In this document: piece by piece, positions 1-10,303 of the stretch | Position numbering within the stretch: the first letter of the stretch is position 1 | Layout: each line of letters begins with the position of its first letter | Source of the DNA: Eremomyces bilateralis CBS 781.70 | Lineage: Eukaryota > Ascomycota > Dothideomycetes > Eremomycetales > Eremomycetaceae | NCBI RefSeq assembly: GCF_010015585.1 | Contig: NW_022985071.1 | Location: forward strand, 832,100-896,099 | Direction: 5' to 3' | Length of the DNA stretch: 64,000 nt | Program-made: the position numbers and the translations under genes | Notes under the pieces: model-generated | Told to the model about the DNA's origin: nothing | The model's input: the letters and a program-made list of their open reading frames with translations, nothing else | Databases searched by the model: none

Positions 1-1352
1 AGCTGAGTTCCTTAAACCTACCGGGCTCCCTCCAGGCGTTGGAAAAACCGCTTGGTCTGCCTTCAACTCTGCTCTCGCATGCCGAAGAGATTCGGCAGCA
101 AGACGGCGTGGTTCGACTACGGAGATCCATTGCTGAGACCGAGAAGCTAAGACATGGTGACCGGGCAGTATTCCAAGAAGGCGTGGATCTGCTCCGTGGC
201 GAGATCGAGGAAGATGAGAGGGCTCGGCAAAAGCATGGCACAGTTCGATGGACACGACCAACGTCAGAACTTGCCGTCCCTAAGCTTTACGGGCAAATAC
301 AAGAGATCGATGGATACTTCTCGGCGGCAAATAGTAGCGATACCCTCATCACGTCGAAGTTGAAGGAGAACGAACGTTTACTGAATCTGCTGAGCGGAAC
401 TGATTATGACTTGGAGAAATTCGTACCGAGCAGTCGAAGGGTCGTCATGACACCGGCAGTCGAGCGAGAGTCCAGCAATCTTCGTGCATGCTTAAACGAT
501 TTGACCCGCTTGGAAAGCAGAAGGAGACGAAAGATCGAAGGGCTCCGTTCAAAGGCCAAACAGGACGATATAAGTGGGTTCCGCCTGATATATGATGATA
601 ATCGGACACTAATTCATATAGACACCGACCTCCTCCGTGAAACTGCACGTTTGGAGCGTGAATACCCGATGCAGAAGATCGAAGCCGTCCAATTCGAAGG
701 CCTCTTCGAGAAACGACTTCGCTTATACGATTCTGACAAAGCCGCAGTCGAGACTGAACGCGAGGAGCAGGATGGCCTCCTGAAGAACCTACATGCGACG
801 AACCAAGCCTTTGTCAATGCGAGACGAGGGGAAAACTCGACCAAGACGCGAGAAGATGCATTGCAAAGCCTTGAGAATGCGTTTTACAAATACAAGGAGA
901 TCATATCGAACCTCCATGCGGCCCGAAAATTCTATAACGATCTCGCCAAGATTGTAACTAGGTTTCGAGACGACTGCAAAAACTTTGCATATCAAAGACG
1001 AATGGAAGCGTCAGAAGTGGAAGGGTATGTCAGCGTTGTCTCAGTACCTTTTATCAGCAGCACAGCAGCTAACGGTTACAGCGATCTGGCCAATGCCATG
1101 TCCGGCATAAACCTACAACAAGCTGCCAATTTGCAAAACGAACGGCTAGCCGAGGCGCAGGCTCCTTCGTACCGCCAGCGACCACCGACCGAGAATCAGA
1201 TTCCAGCACCACAGCCCACCCGGACGACCCTGATCCCGACGCCAGGCGTCTGGACGCCTGAGATGCCGATACGATTCGGGCAAAATAGCAGTACGTCAGG
1301 AAATACGAAGGATGGAAGATGGGATCCTGCTCAGGGGGTGAAGTTTTCATAG
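1..1352 (+). CDS. palA: pH-response regulator PalA/Rim20, C-terminal part
   Basis: The coding frame is already open at base 3, so the gene runs in from the left and its N-terminal BRO1 domain lies outside the window. What is visible is the coiled V-shaped (ALIX-type) domain followed by a Pro/Gln-rich tail. The stretch EREYPM and the charged helices around YKEIISNL are what I recall from fungal PalA. In the ambient-pH pathway PalA is the ESCRT-linked adaptor that binds YPX(L/I) motifs of PacC/Rim101 at endosomes and promotes its processing. Two introns are inferred: 574-621 (48 nt) and 1025-1081 (57 nt). Both are multiples of three without stops, so the unspliced frame looks falsely open. Removing them gives the expected joins DDIN-TDLL and EVEG-DLAN. 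Stop at 1350-1352. The identity is secure; Bro1 itself is the less likely alternative. Confidence 0.9.
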   Translation, partial: LSSLNLPGSLQALEKPLGLPSTLLSHAEEIRQQDGVVRLRRSIAETEKLRHGDRAVFQEGVDLLRGEIEEDERARQKHGTVRWTRPTSELAVPKLYGQIQEIDGYFSAANSSDTLITSKLKENERLLNLLSGTDYDLEKFVPSSRRVVMTPAVERESSNLRACLNDLTRLESRRRRKIEGLRSKAKQDDISGFRLIYDDNRTLIHIDTDLLRETARLEREYPMQKIEAVQFEGLFEKRLRLYDSDKAAVETEREEQDGLLKNLHATNQAFVNARRGENSTKTREDALQSLENAFYKYKEIISNLHAARKFYNDLAKIVTRFRDDCKNFAYQRRMEASEVEGYVSVVSVPFISSTAANGYSDLANAMSGINLQQAANLQNERLAEAQAPSYRQRPPTENQIPAPQPTRTTLIPTPGVWTPEMPIRFGQNSSTSGNTKDGRWDPAQGVKFS

Positions 1353-1449
1353 GGCGTCGAAGATTGAAGGACAAATCTAACTGGACGCATGTACGAGGGG
1401 CGATGGTTGAGCGAAAGCCGGTCCGAACTCCGAGAGCAAGCCTCTTGAA

Positions 1450-1734
1450 TCAATTGAATTCTCCTCGGCAAGATATCAATTCCTGAGTGCCTTCATTCTT
1501 GAGACACTCGACGACCTCGTCGCAATATTTAGATCTTGGAATAACAGATTCGGTAAGGTGGAAAGGACCAATGTACAGTTCCTGCCCTTCATCTCTATGC
1601 ATATCCACATCACCTCTCACTGACCGATCCTCTGCTTGAACTATTGGGTCCACATGTTCGACTGCATTATTGAGGGAACCGGCGCATTTATCAGTGTAAT
1701 CCATCCACGAATGAACCTTCTTGGGACCGCCCAT
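1450..1734 (-). CDS. Small ORF, possible lost 3' exon of the neighbouring Chp1-like gene
   Basis: A 94-codon open frame, starting MGGPKKVHSWMDYTD, lies in the 638-bp gap between the palA stop and the stop of the minus-strand gene at 1991. The frame stays open about 35 nt upstream of its ATG and then meets a stop. Its acidic DVDM stretch and WMDYTDK resemble, from memory, segments near the C-terminus of fungal chromodomain-like proteins. It could therefore be an alternative last exon of the 1991-3647 gene or a decayed remnant of it. No convincing splice pair joins the two. It may also be chance. Confidence 0.25.
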   Translation of the reverse strand: MGGPKKVHSWMDYTDKCAGSLNNAVEHVDPIVQAEDRSVRGDVDMHRDEGQELYIGPFHLTESVIPRSKYCDEVVECLKNEGTQELISCRGEFN

Positions 1735-1990
1735 GCCTTTGCCGATATCCGTTCTCCGGGTTGCAACAGTCGTTGACCTTCATTAGTTTTGAACGCTTCA
1801 GCGTTACCAGGCCTGCGTCGCGGTGGATTGGTGGCTGATCATTCTGAAGGTCAATGACTCCATTGGCAGCGACCCTGACCGCTCGTATAAACGGTACAAT
1901 GGAAACTAAATGTAACCCCTAACGCCTATGGTGCCTTCAAATCAGTGCAGTCCAGGGGTATAAACGCGTCCCCTCGTCGCCCTCGAACGC

Positions 1991-3647
1991 TCATTGAGGC
2001 TTAAGCGAAAGAAAATCCCTCAATTCGGTGTTGGTGGAAATGAAAATCAAATGATTATACTTCGTGCTCCACTGCGGAATGGCCGTCGGGTGCAAGACGA
2101 CGTTACGCCGGATTGACTTGGATTGGAATATCGCCCAACCAGCAAACCAGGCAACGAGTTCATCCGTATCAGTCACCTGCTGTTCAGTTCTTGGCTCGGT
2201 TAGACGCTGCTTCCCTCCATTGTTCCTCCGGGGTAAAGGGACTCCCACAAAACAACAATCAGGATGGTGGATATCGTGTGGTGGTTGCTTCTCATGGTCC
2301 GGGTCATATTCAATCTGCAATTCTCGGATGCGCTTGATGAGCTCGTTCATGCTTGACTTTGGTTAGGGAGCCGATGGCTTAGATACTCAAGCGGAGACTT
2401 ACTTCGAGGGGTCTCTCGTCGCGGTGCGGCTATGCTGGATTAGCCAGGGAATGACACCAGCTCGAAAAACGAGTTTCGGCACGGAATACTGCGCGGCTTC
2501 TATCCTTGCAGCCCGGGTTTCTTTCTGCGCGGCTTCTTTCTGTGCAGCTCCTTTCAACGCAGCCGCTATTTCCGCATCCTCTTTCTCTTCGACTGCACGT
2601 TTATATTTCCACACCCTCTTGTGCTTGTCGTGGATTGAATTGATCATGAGAAGCGCCTGTTCCGGGTCCGCCGTGAGCATTTCATCTGTCATCAACATTG
2701 ACTGGCCTTTCTTGAACAGCCGATGGATACCCTGATATCGGATCATAGGGCTTGCGCCGAATTGCCAGATATTGAAGCTTCTCTTAAGAAAATCCCGGAA
2801 GTCGGGTATCGCACCGACTTGCCCGACGTATTCCGCTTGGATCTGGTCGATTCAGCATGAGAAACGGCCGGCCTGTGTTCAATACTCACGATGATGACAC
2901 CGCTTCTGTAGTGATTGGAAAACCATCGCCAAGATCCGGGCCTCGCAAGGCTATAAACTTCAAGGTCAAGAGAATGAAGAGCGCTGATCACAGGTTCAAA
3001 TTCCTTTTCATTCTGCGGGTGCATAAAGAGGAAAATCACTCGGTTTAGCCCCGTCCCAACCGGCCACTCCAGAAGACGTTTCAGGGGAAACTTGAACTGC
3101 TCGGTGAAAGTGCGGAGGTTGAAGAGCGTGTCGCCTTTTGTTTGCGGTCGCTTGATAGAAGGGCTCGTAGGCGGAGCCGGTGCTGTCAACAAAGTTTGGA
3201 TAGTTGGCCATTCAGCTTGGAGTGCGGCGGCCTTGGAGCTCGAGAAGTCGGATTGCTCATTAGACATCCAGTCATGGGGCTGGATGCCATTCAAGAAGGA
3301 GTTTGAACTAGTATCTTCAATAAGCCACATGCCAGTCTAAAATATGCAACACGCCCTCTTACAAGTACTCCTTCTGGAGTTTTACAGCCTGTTCCACAGC
3401 ATTCGCTGCGTTTTCGGGTCTCGCAAGCTCTGAGTCGGCATGGTCGATATATGGCATATCACTTTTGAAACAGCATGAGTATAAAGATATAGGTAGTCGA
3501 GCACCAATAACTCACCAAACATCGTTGTCAACTAGTGCCTGGATAATACAAGTAAGCTTTAGTGCCGCGGAAGGTTAGAAACTAGAAACTCACAGCATCA
3601 AAGAGGACACGAGTCGGAGCAGGTATGTCCTGGCCAGGATCTGCCAT
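1991..3647 (-). CDS. Stand-alone Chp1-type (chromodomain-protein C-terminal region) protein
   Basis: A six-exon model (3647-3594, 3538-3516, 3461-3386, 3336-2890, 2842-2403, 2351-1991) gives 466 residues in one frame, starting MADPGQDIPAPTRV. All introns are 45-57 nt with GT-AG ends. The middle (NRVIFLFMHPQNEKEFEPV, then PGSWRWF and GVII) and the end (DELVAWFAGWAIF followed by VVLHP and YNHLIF) resemble the C-terminal region of fungal chromodomain-like/Chp1-like proteins as I remember them. In those proteins this part follows a chromodomain and CCCH fingers; here neither is present. An Ala/Lys/Glu-rich coiled segment (KGAAQKEAAQKE) lies between. A role in heterochromatin is inferred only from the family. 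It is tail-to-tail with palA, and its promoter side carries a G-rich tract. The third intron uses a GTAAAA donor and is the weakest boundary. Confidence 0.6.
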
Positions 3648-3735
3648 GCAGGCAACTTAAGAGCTTCTATAATAGGCGGTGATTACGATCTTACTTCAGC
3701 CTCTAAAGAGTGCTACTCATTGAATGTTGAGTGCT

Positions 3736-3763
3736 GGGGATGGGTGAGGGCGATGGGTGTGGG
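3736..3763 (+). promoter_or_regulatory. G-quadruplex-type tract upstream of the Chp1-like gene
   Basis: Five runs of three or four G separated by 2-4 nt lie 89-116 bp upstream of the start codon of the minus-strand gene at 3647, inside the 322-bp gap before the next gene. The pattern fits the standard G3+N1-7 rule on the + strand, which is the template strand for that gene. A GGGTTAGG follows directly. Nothing else in 3648-3969 looks like a gene. Confidence 0.4.
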
Positions 3764-3969
3764 TTAGGTGTAGGTGTTGAGAAGTATATAGATTGGGGAG
3801 AAGGGTGAGGGAAGATGAACTTATCACATCATAATGTATGGTATCCAAGAAAGCTAATCAAGTGACATTTTCATTCATACATCATCTTCTGTTCACATGA
3901 ATATGTGATTACAGTATCTTACATGGTTTCGTCGCCTAAGCTGTCTCATTACGTGTATTCTAGACATCA

Positions 3970-5217
3970 TCAGGATGACGAGCCCTTTCGGGTCGATCGA
4001 GAACTCAGATGTATCTTTCCAAGCGACGATATCTGCTTGCCGCCAACCTTTTGCACCTGCGCCACCGCGTCGCCCAAAAGGACCCGAATTGCGCCTTCTA
4101 GCCGCTTGTCCTTTCGTTGTCGCATCCATATCAAGACAATCCACAGGATCGCCAGATCAAACACCATGTGCTTGACCACTGCCCAAAAACCCCGCCACAC
4201 CCAGCGAAGCACCCGTTGGTGCTTCGACACTCCGAAAACTCTTCTCGATTCTAGCTGCTCGCGCAATGCTGCCACTTCTGCCGTTAACCGGACCAACGCT
4301 TGCTCCACTCGCCGTCGCCATTTCTTGTCTCCAGGGTCGAGGTTGGGCCGTGGTGGTCGAGGCGATTCCCCTTCGGGGGACCTTCGATCCTCATCTTCTT
4401 CTTTTTCTCGTGTGGTGTAGTTGTACTGTGAATCCGGCGCATCGACAAATTCATCGCCATCGTCCAAGTCGTCCTCCAACTCTTGCGACACCGGACTGAC
4501 AACTCGCATCGCTTGCCTATCTCTCCGTTCGTCCTGCGTTCTATACCCTCCCATCAGCTCCGGCGAATTCAGCGACGGATAGGAAGGCGGGTTTTGGAGG
4601 CCGGTTGGCAACCCGAGGGTTTGTAGGGGCGAGGAGGATGAGGAGGACGGGACGTTCGATTTGACCTGGTCCCAGACGAATTCGAGCTCCGCCACCAGTT
4701 CTCGGGTATCGTCGCTGGGGTCGGCGAACTTGTGAAGGGCTTCGATCAAAGTCGATATGTACCGTCGTTTCGCCTCGGTTCGCGAAAGGCTGCTCTGTGA
4801 TTTCCATGCTTCCCTTGGATCGTGTTAACGCGGCTCGCGGCAATGGCAATTCGCGGGGCTGTGGCTGCCCTACCATTTTTCCCTTGCGCGCTGGGCTTCC
4901 TCCGTTTTTCCTTCGGGTCGATCCATGATCCCGTCCACGTCCCCTTCTAGAGTATCATCAGTAACCTAGCTTCATGCAGTGGTGCTTAGGACGGCCGATG
5001 CGTACCCATTGCTTGCTTATAAAGTCCATAGAGCCTCAATCGCGTGGCAACCGGCGGTTTCCCCCCCCCCGTGTGGACTTTATTAACGGTATTAAGAGCA
5101 TAACTAAATACCCTATCTTTTCGTAAACAAAATTATCTCAGTCAGTCGTCAGATCTAGGCGTTGGAGGGGATAGCTATGCTCGCGTGCTTCTACTACTTA
5201 CCTACGGAGTCGGACAT
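3970..5217 (-). CDS. Tail-anchored acyl-CoA-binding protein (Atg37/ACBD5-like)
   Basis: Four exons (5217-5202, 5116-5006, 4946-4874, 4813-3970) sum to 348 codons, giving 347 residues. The N-terminal acyl-CoA-binding domain is readable: MSDSV, RVFSYALNTVNKV, RLYGLYKQAMEGDVDG, then EKWEAWKSQSSLSRTEAKRR and YISTLIEALHKFADP. It contains the family YKQA and KW.AW signatures. A long acidic, Ser/Pro-rich disordered middle follows, then a coiled coil (RRVEQALVRLTAEVAALREQ), one hydrophobic helix (HMVFDLAILWIVLIWM) and a basic tail. This layout matches the fungal Atg37/ACBD5 class on peroxisomal membranes, which binds long-chain acyl-CoA and is known for pexophagy. A run of ten G (coding strand, 5061-5070) encodes a Gly tract in exon 2 and keeps frame as read. 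The ordinary soluble ACBP is ruled out by the length and the anchor. Confidence 0.85.
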
Positions 5218-5954
5218 GATAACATCAAGATAGAAGATCGCTTATGAGTGGCTGCGCTCTGCGGGGCAACACACTCTGGCAGCAAAGCAAGAGATCCCTT
5301 GAAATCCAAAAACGATGGCATAGATATCGATGATTTTCGAAAAAGTTGAATACTCATCATGCCGCGACTGGCGACCTGGAGTATCGGCTTTCACGGGTGA
5401 TACCCCAAGATTACCGCGGTTCTTCGACCCTGGTCAGTTGGACCCTGAGCCGCGTTGGCAGTGGATGACCATCCGCCACCGACCGATATGATTAAGATTG
5501 TATTCAAGGCGAACTCGCCTTAGAAACTAATCAAGTATGGTACGTAAAGAGTACATACATCATAGTTCGGAGATTTGCCATGCGGACATGCACGACCCCC
5601 CGGATGCGAACACCGAGGAAATCAGCGATGCAAGAGGACAAGACTAGGTGGAGCCTTAAGAGTCTTGACTAAAGCACACACATATAGACGTTATACTGCC
5701 TTGTTCGGGAATCAAGATGGGTCGGCGCATATATCCGTTCATTGTTACAGTGTTGATGACTTGGAGTTTAGGATATTCGTTCCGGTTTTAGCCTTAAATG
5801 TACAAGAAATTGGTGCATGAGCCACACTCTCGGTGATTAGAAAGAAACCCAGGGGCCTGCTTTACGCATCGGGCTGAGAATTAAAGGATATATGTGTCGG
5901 TATCGACATGAGAAACAGGTCAATCCAAGAAGATACAACCATTAACGAAAGCTT
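5218..5954. other. Intergenic, ACBP promoter and CCT 3' flank
   Basis: This is 737 bp between the start codon of the acyl-CoA-binding protein gene and the stop codon of the cytidylyltransferase gene, both on the minus strand. An 81-codon + frame at 5575-5820 has no recognisable motif and is probably chance. I see no repeat, tRNA or strong regulatory motif. Confidence 0.5.
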
Positions 5955-7402
5955 TCACTCGGTATCGGCACCCCCATTCGCAAGTCGTGAGGACCGTCGG
6001 CCCCGCTCCATATCTTTCGGGCTTGTGGCTCGCGAGCTGTCTTCATCACCGCTTTCGGGACTTGACTGCCGAGTATCGTTAAGCGTCCGACGACTCCGCG
6101 CCATCTATATGAACGCCGGTTAGTGGTTGACGCTTCTAAATCAATCGACGGGACTTACCCATGACCTCACTCCGCCGATCAACCCCAGGCTATAGCCCGC
6201 TGCGAAATCCGAAGAATTGGTCGACGGGGTTCCGGTCGGAGACTTCGGAATGTCCAGGTGGCTCAAATGAGCCACAGCAGAGGCCGATGGAACGTTCGAC
6301 AGCCTCGGAGAAAGGTTTGGCTCGTCCCTACTCGACCGAGCCGGGCTTGCTGGCCTGCTGCCGTTGGCTTGCCACATCTGTCGCAACTCCTTCCCCAGTT
6401 CCTGTCCGGTGGTGGTCCAGTTGGTTCGGATGTTGTCGCGCAACTCGGCCACGGTACGCTTGATATCGAGCTCATTTTTCTTCAACCAGGAGACGTTGAG
6501 CTCCTGTCGGGACGTTCCTCGCTTGAGTTGCCGGGTAATGTATTGATCATAGTCGCGAATAATCCTGTAACAGTTTTAATGAGAGGCCGGTCAACCAGCA
6601 CGGGAAGACATACTTTGAAATGATGCCAGTCGTAGATACGCCCTCGGTTCTTTGAGTGACCAGGAATTTCCCTTGTTCCTTAATCGGGGAGTAGATGTCG
6701 TCCCCTTCGTCCGCACCATAGGGAATATCGTCGTGGGCAACGTAGTCAATTTGATATTTCTCGATGAACTCGGGAGTATCGGTGATGATCCATGGGCAGT
6801 CTTCCACGACCTCGTCCACCCACTTGCAGTGCCGGACACTCTCCGCCCTCTCCTTCCCTGACAGGACGGTGAGACCTTTTCTTCGATGGGTTTCCTTGTC
6901 ACCCGTGACACCGACAATGAGGTATACGTCCGGGAAAGCCTGCTTCGCCTGTTGCAATTGTCTCATATGCCTAGTCCCAGTTAGCAGTTACCTCCCAGCC
7001 GGTGGAAAGCATTGCATACCCCAAGTGGAAGAGGTCGAACACGCCATCCGCGTACACGCGGACCGGACGCCCTTCAGGCGGAGGATTGGTATGATATCCT
7101 TTCGGATCGACCAGTCCCGCGCGTGGGGGCTCCTCCATCCTCATTTTCCCCCTTTCACCCCCTTCACCATGTTCGAGGGCTTCTTCGACATCGAGGTCGC
7201 TGTCCGTGGAATCCGCTCGTCCGTTGGCTGGTCGCGAGCGTTTCGCCGCCGGCTCGGGCGACTTACTTCCCGAAGAGTCCTCGTTTTGAGACGTGGATTC
7301 TCGGGCATCGTCGCCGGACGCATCGTTCAATGGTGACCGGGTAGTGTCGAGGGTAAGATCGGTCGAGGAGCCGTTTGGCGTACGCTTTCGCTTCGGAGGC
7401 AT
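5955..7402 (-). CDS. pct1: Choline-phosphate cytidylyltransferase (CCT)
   Basis: This enzyme makes CDP-choline from CTP and phosphocholine, the control step of the Kennedy pathway to phosphatidylcholine. Four exons (7402-7020, 6970-6614, 6564-6159, 6104-5955) sum to 432 codons (431 residues). The basic, Ser-rich N-terminus (MPPKRKRTPNG) could be a nuclear signal. The catalytic domain starts at VRVYADGVFDLFHLG. The nucleotide-binding HxGH motif is split by intron 1 between Gly and His (HLG / HMRQL). The second signature, RTEGVSTTGIIS, ends exon 2. After it come the charged amphipathic helices (QYITRQLKRGTSRQELNVSW) that in this family bind membranes, then a Ser/Arg-rich tail resembling the phosphorylated region of animal CCT. 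The three introns are 49-54 nt. The length suits a CCT and the motifs exclude ethanolamine-phosphate cytidylyltransferase, which has two catalytic domains. Confidence 0.93.
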
Positions 7403-8620
7403 GGTGAGGTGTGCGAAGGCTGTGGTGGGGTTGGTTCCAGAGCCCGTGAGGAACTATATCAGTAGGGAGATGGACGGTGAGGTTTACTCGACCGAAGTCC
7501 TGAGACGGGGTGCGAATCTCGAGATGAAATGCGGATTGCGGAAGGCTTGCTCAGAGGAACGATGGAAATTTTATGGGGACGCAACAGCATATATAGATGA
7601 ATTGCTAGGTGGTGTTACCTGGCGGGTGTTAGGGAGAGGGGAACACACAGGTGAGAAGCCGAAATGATGGACAGTATTAAAGTACTTCGGTATGATCAAT
7701 GATCGCATCGCCGACGTATTAATTCCCCTTGTCCAAAGTTCTGTAGCTTTCGTTGAATCTTTGAATTCAGGGCAGGCCAGCTCTCGTCATGGATGCCTCG
7801 TCGCCTCAGGCATGAAATACTACTGTCCATAATATCTGATTGGCGATTAATTACAGACTGAATCTGAGGACCTGTGAAATTGCCGTCGAAAAGGCCGGTT
7901 TATGACGCTGTTTTTGGCAGCATTTCCACATGACCTGGTCATGAAAATCAACCCTTCTCCTCCCCAAACACCCCGTAATGCCAAGTGCACGTGACTTTGT
8001 CTATCAGTTTCGTGAGTTTCATGAAAGTCACTGAATTTAGAAACAGGAGATGCGAACCCGCAAGCGGGTTTCACTGAAAGAGAGCCTGGAGGAACGAAGC
8101 TAGAGTTTGCAGTTTTCGAATCTCCCCCCCAAAAATAAGAGCTCGAATTATATTCAATAGAAGCATCACAAAAGGATTGAAATTCCGTTAGTGTTCTGGG
8201 GTTGGCTTTATGGTAGTACGGAAGGCTAGTTTAGTGATTGGTTGCTCCGCTGAACTCAAATTCGATCAAGTATCAATATCGTTTAGTCTACAAGGTCTGC
8301 AAATACTTATTCCATTCAAGCTAAACTAAAGAAGAAGAGGAGAGGAGGAAATCTCTCTCTATTATACGGGAGATGAACCTTTCCTCTACTTCGTGAACAC
8401 GTCTATCAACACGTCTATTAACACCTAACTGCCTCCTGATAATCCTCTCACCACATCTAGCCTCATCCACACATATATCGGGCACAGATCACAGGCCTCG
8501 GACCATAACAAGTGATACGATATTCGTCGGGTAGGGAAAAGAGTCAGTACTAATAGCAAAAGTAAAGTAATGAGTAGATCCTTTACAATGGCTGGAGGGC
8601 TTTTTTGTCAGTAAGGTATA
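7403..8620. other. Gene-poor stretch between CCT and Helitron relic
   Basis: About 1.2 kb without a convincing gene. The first few hundred bases are the CCT promoter side. There is a purine-rich patch near 8328-8350 and a 12-bp direct repeat (AACACGTCTATC then AACACGTCTATT, 8396-8419). Open frames at 7293-7667 (+) and 7847-8074 (-) show no protein-like character. Confidence 0.4.
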
Positions 8621-8639
8621 GTTTAGTTTGAATATCTCT

Positions 8640-10050
8640 GCGACCTACGTCTTGAAGCGCTCGAGTTCATTCGCCATATTCTACGAGATCTTGTCACGAT
8701 TGAAGGACAAGCCGTACCAGAAGAGACTGAATATATTCATCAATTGTCTTTCCACTACAGCCTGTAGGTCACAGCGACCTCGGAAGCGGCGGCAGCCAAT
8801 ATCAATGGGGTCACCATCCATTTCACTTACAGGTTCTTCAAAGATATAACTCGGTCGGCGGGTCGGTATGCGGATCTAGAGAGCTTTACGCCGAACAATT
8901 TAACCAGCCTCCGCATCGATAGACGAAGCCAGGCCGAGTGGCAGGAAAAGGTCCGACTTATCATCGATAAGATTAATATACTGGGTACTTAGACGCAGTA
9001 CGTAGTGAACGAACAGCTGTGCTGACTGCAACGGAGTATAGACGACTTTGGCAGGATCCCGATTATTGTCTTCTGCGGGGATTTCTACCAATTTCGTCCG
9101 GAACAGAGGCGGTCGATCCTTGTCCCTAGCCATGCTACTGTATAGACCGACGATACATCGTTCCGAGCAGAGTAAAGGCACTAGCACGATAAGGCGCACG
9201 CGCTGTAGAATAAGTTTAACACGGTCGTGATGCTCGACGAATAGGTCCCGTACGGCTAGAGACCCACGACTCCAGCAACTCCTCAGGCGGATCCGGCACA
9301 GCGTTCAAGATCAGTCCGATATGGATTTCCTGAACCAGACGTGCTACTAGGAAGGTCGACGTATCCTATAGGAGTCTAGCATCACGGTTATTACGCTGCT
9401 GAATCGGAACCGCTGGAATCTGAACGTCGAAGCTATGCTATCCTTCCAACGCCAAAGGCAAGGCGTGCTTCGGATTTTCATGTCCAAGCATAAGTAGAAA
9501 GATGGCCAGCCTATAGAGGAAGAGGCCCTAATACTGTTAAGTTAGGGAGACGACAGCGCCGTCCTCGTCCCCGCCATCTTCATGTTCGTCCCGGGGATGT
9601 CCATAGCTTTAAATTAAAACACCCACTAAGGCCTGAAGCTGGTCAATGGCGCCCGCTACACGGCGTTAGACGTCGTCCTCGACCAGACACCCCCCGGGCA
9701 TCGCGTTAACGCCGATACCATACTCCACCTCGGGCCTCCGGCCGGGATCGTGCTGGCGTCCGAGACGACGAGAGACTGCGACTTCGTCAGCATGCCAGCC
9801 GGCACCGTCCTCCTGGCGCCCGTCAGCATCAAAATCGACTGCTAAAGACAGCGGCCGTGGCAGATGCACGACGTTAGCTAGCGAGGATTACCGTTCGCAG
9901 CGGCGTTCGCCTGCACGGATTACAAGGTGCAAGGAAAGACGTTGGGCCGAGTGGTGCTGGAACTTCGCGGTGCGAGGACGATAAAAATCGATAGGATTAT
10001 GCTCCTGTCTCGAGCGCGGGAAAGGGACATTATTGTTATGGTCCCAAGCC
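8640..10050 (+). mobile_element. Decayed Helitron PIF1-like helicase
   Basis: Fragments of the PIF1-family helicase carried by fungal Helitrons (rolling-circle DNA transposons) can be read on the + strand in shifting frames. They are: VTATSEAAAANINGVTIH (about 8768), VRLIIDKINILG (the Walker B region, normally LIIDEISMLG), IPIIVFCGDFYQFRP (about 9056), KAHALWNKFNTVVMLDE (about 9200), a NRNRWNLN-like block now shifted in frame (about 9400), and near 9640-9900 VNGARYTALDVVLDQ, HLGPPAGIVLASETTRD and FACTDYKVQGKTLGRVVLEL. No Walker A (GxGKS) can be found. Several in-frame TAG codons and at least two frame changes make it a pseudogene. The Walker B acid reads Lys and several stops replace Gln, consistent with C-to-T type decay. 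Helitron Rep/HUH parts and termini were not found, so the element is truncated at both ends. Confidence 0.8.
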
Positions 10051-10087
10051 TGTGGCCTGGGCACTTGAGTATGGCTGAAGCCACAGG
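10049..10087. repeat. Hairpin-forming inverted repeat at Helitron relic 3' side
   Basis: CCTGTGGC at 10049-10056 pairs with GCCACAGG at 10080-10087 across a 23-nt loop. It sits just past the last readable helicase fragment. Helitron ends carry a short hairpin near the 3' terminus, but no CTRR end follows at the right distance, so the link is only suggestive. Confidence 0.35.
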
Positions 10088-10105
10088 GACGTGGCTAAGT
10101 GGATA

Positions 10106-10150
10106 GCACAAAGGAGATAGGCACAAAGGAGATAGGAACAAAGGAGGTAT
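10106..10150 (+). repeat. 15-bp tandem repeat, three units
   Basis: GCACAAAGGAGATAG occurs twice exactly (10106-10120, 10121-10135), then once with three changes (10136-10150). It lies between the helicase relic and the 3' end of the permease gene. Confidence 0.85.
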
Positions 10151-10303
10151 CTTCTATATCTCGCGCGCAGAGGCGTTGGGAGGTTTCTTCCTTCTCTCTC
10201 TTCAGTTTAGATTAATGGAACTTGGTAATCGTAGACCTTGCGCATCCAAACCGTGTCAGCCTTGTCGATCGTTGTTACAGATGGTGACGCTTCTTTCTCA
10301 CAG

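Noticed and set aside
7293-7667. 124-codon + frame near the CCT start
   Set aside because: Antisense to the CCT N-terminus and its promoter; no motif.
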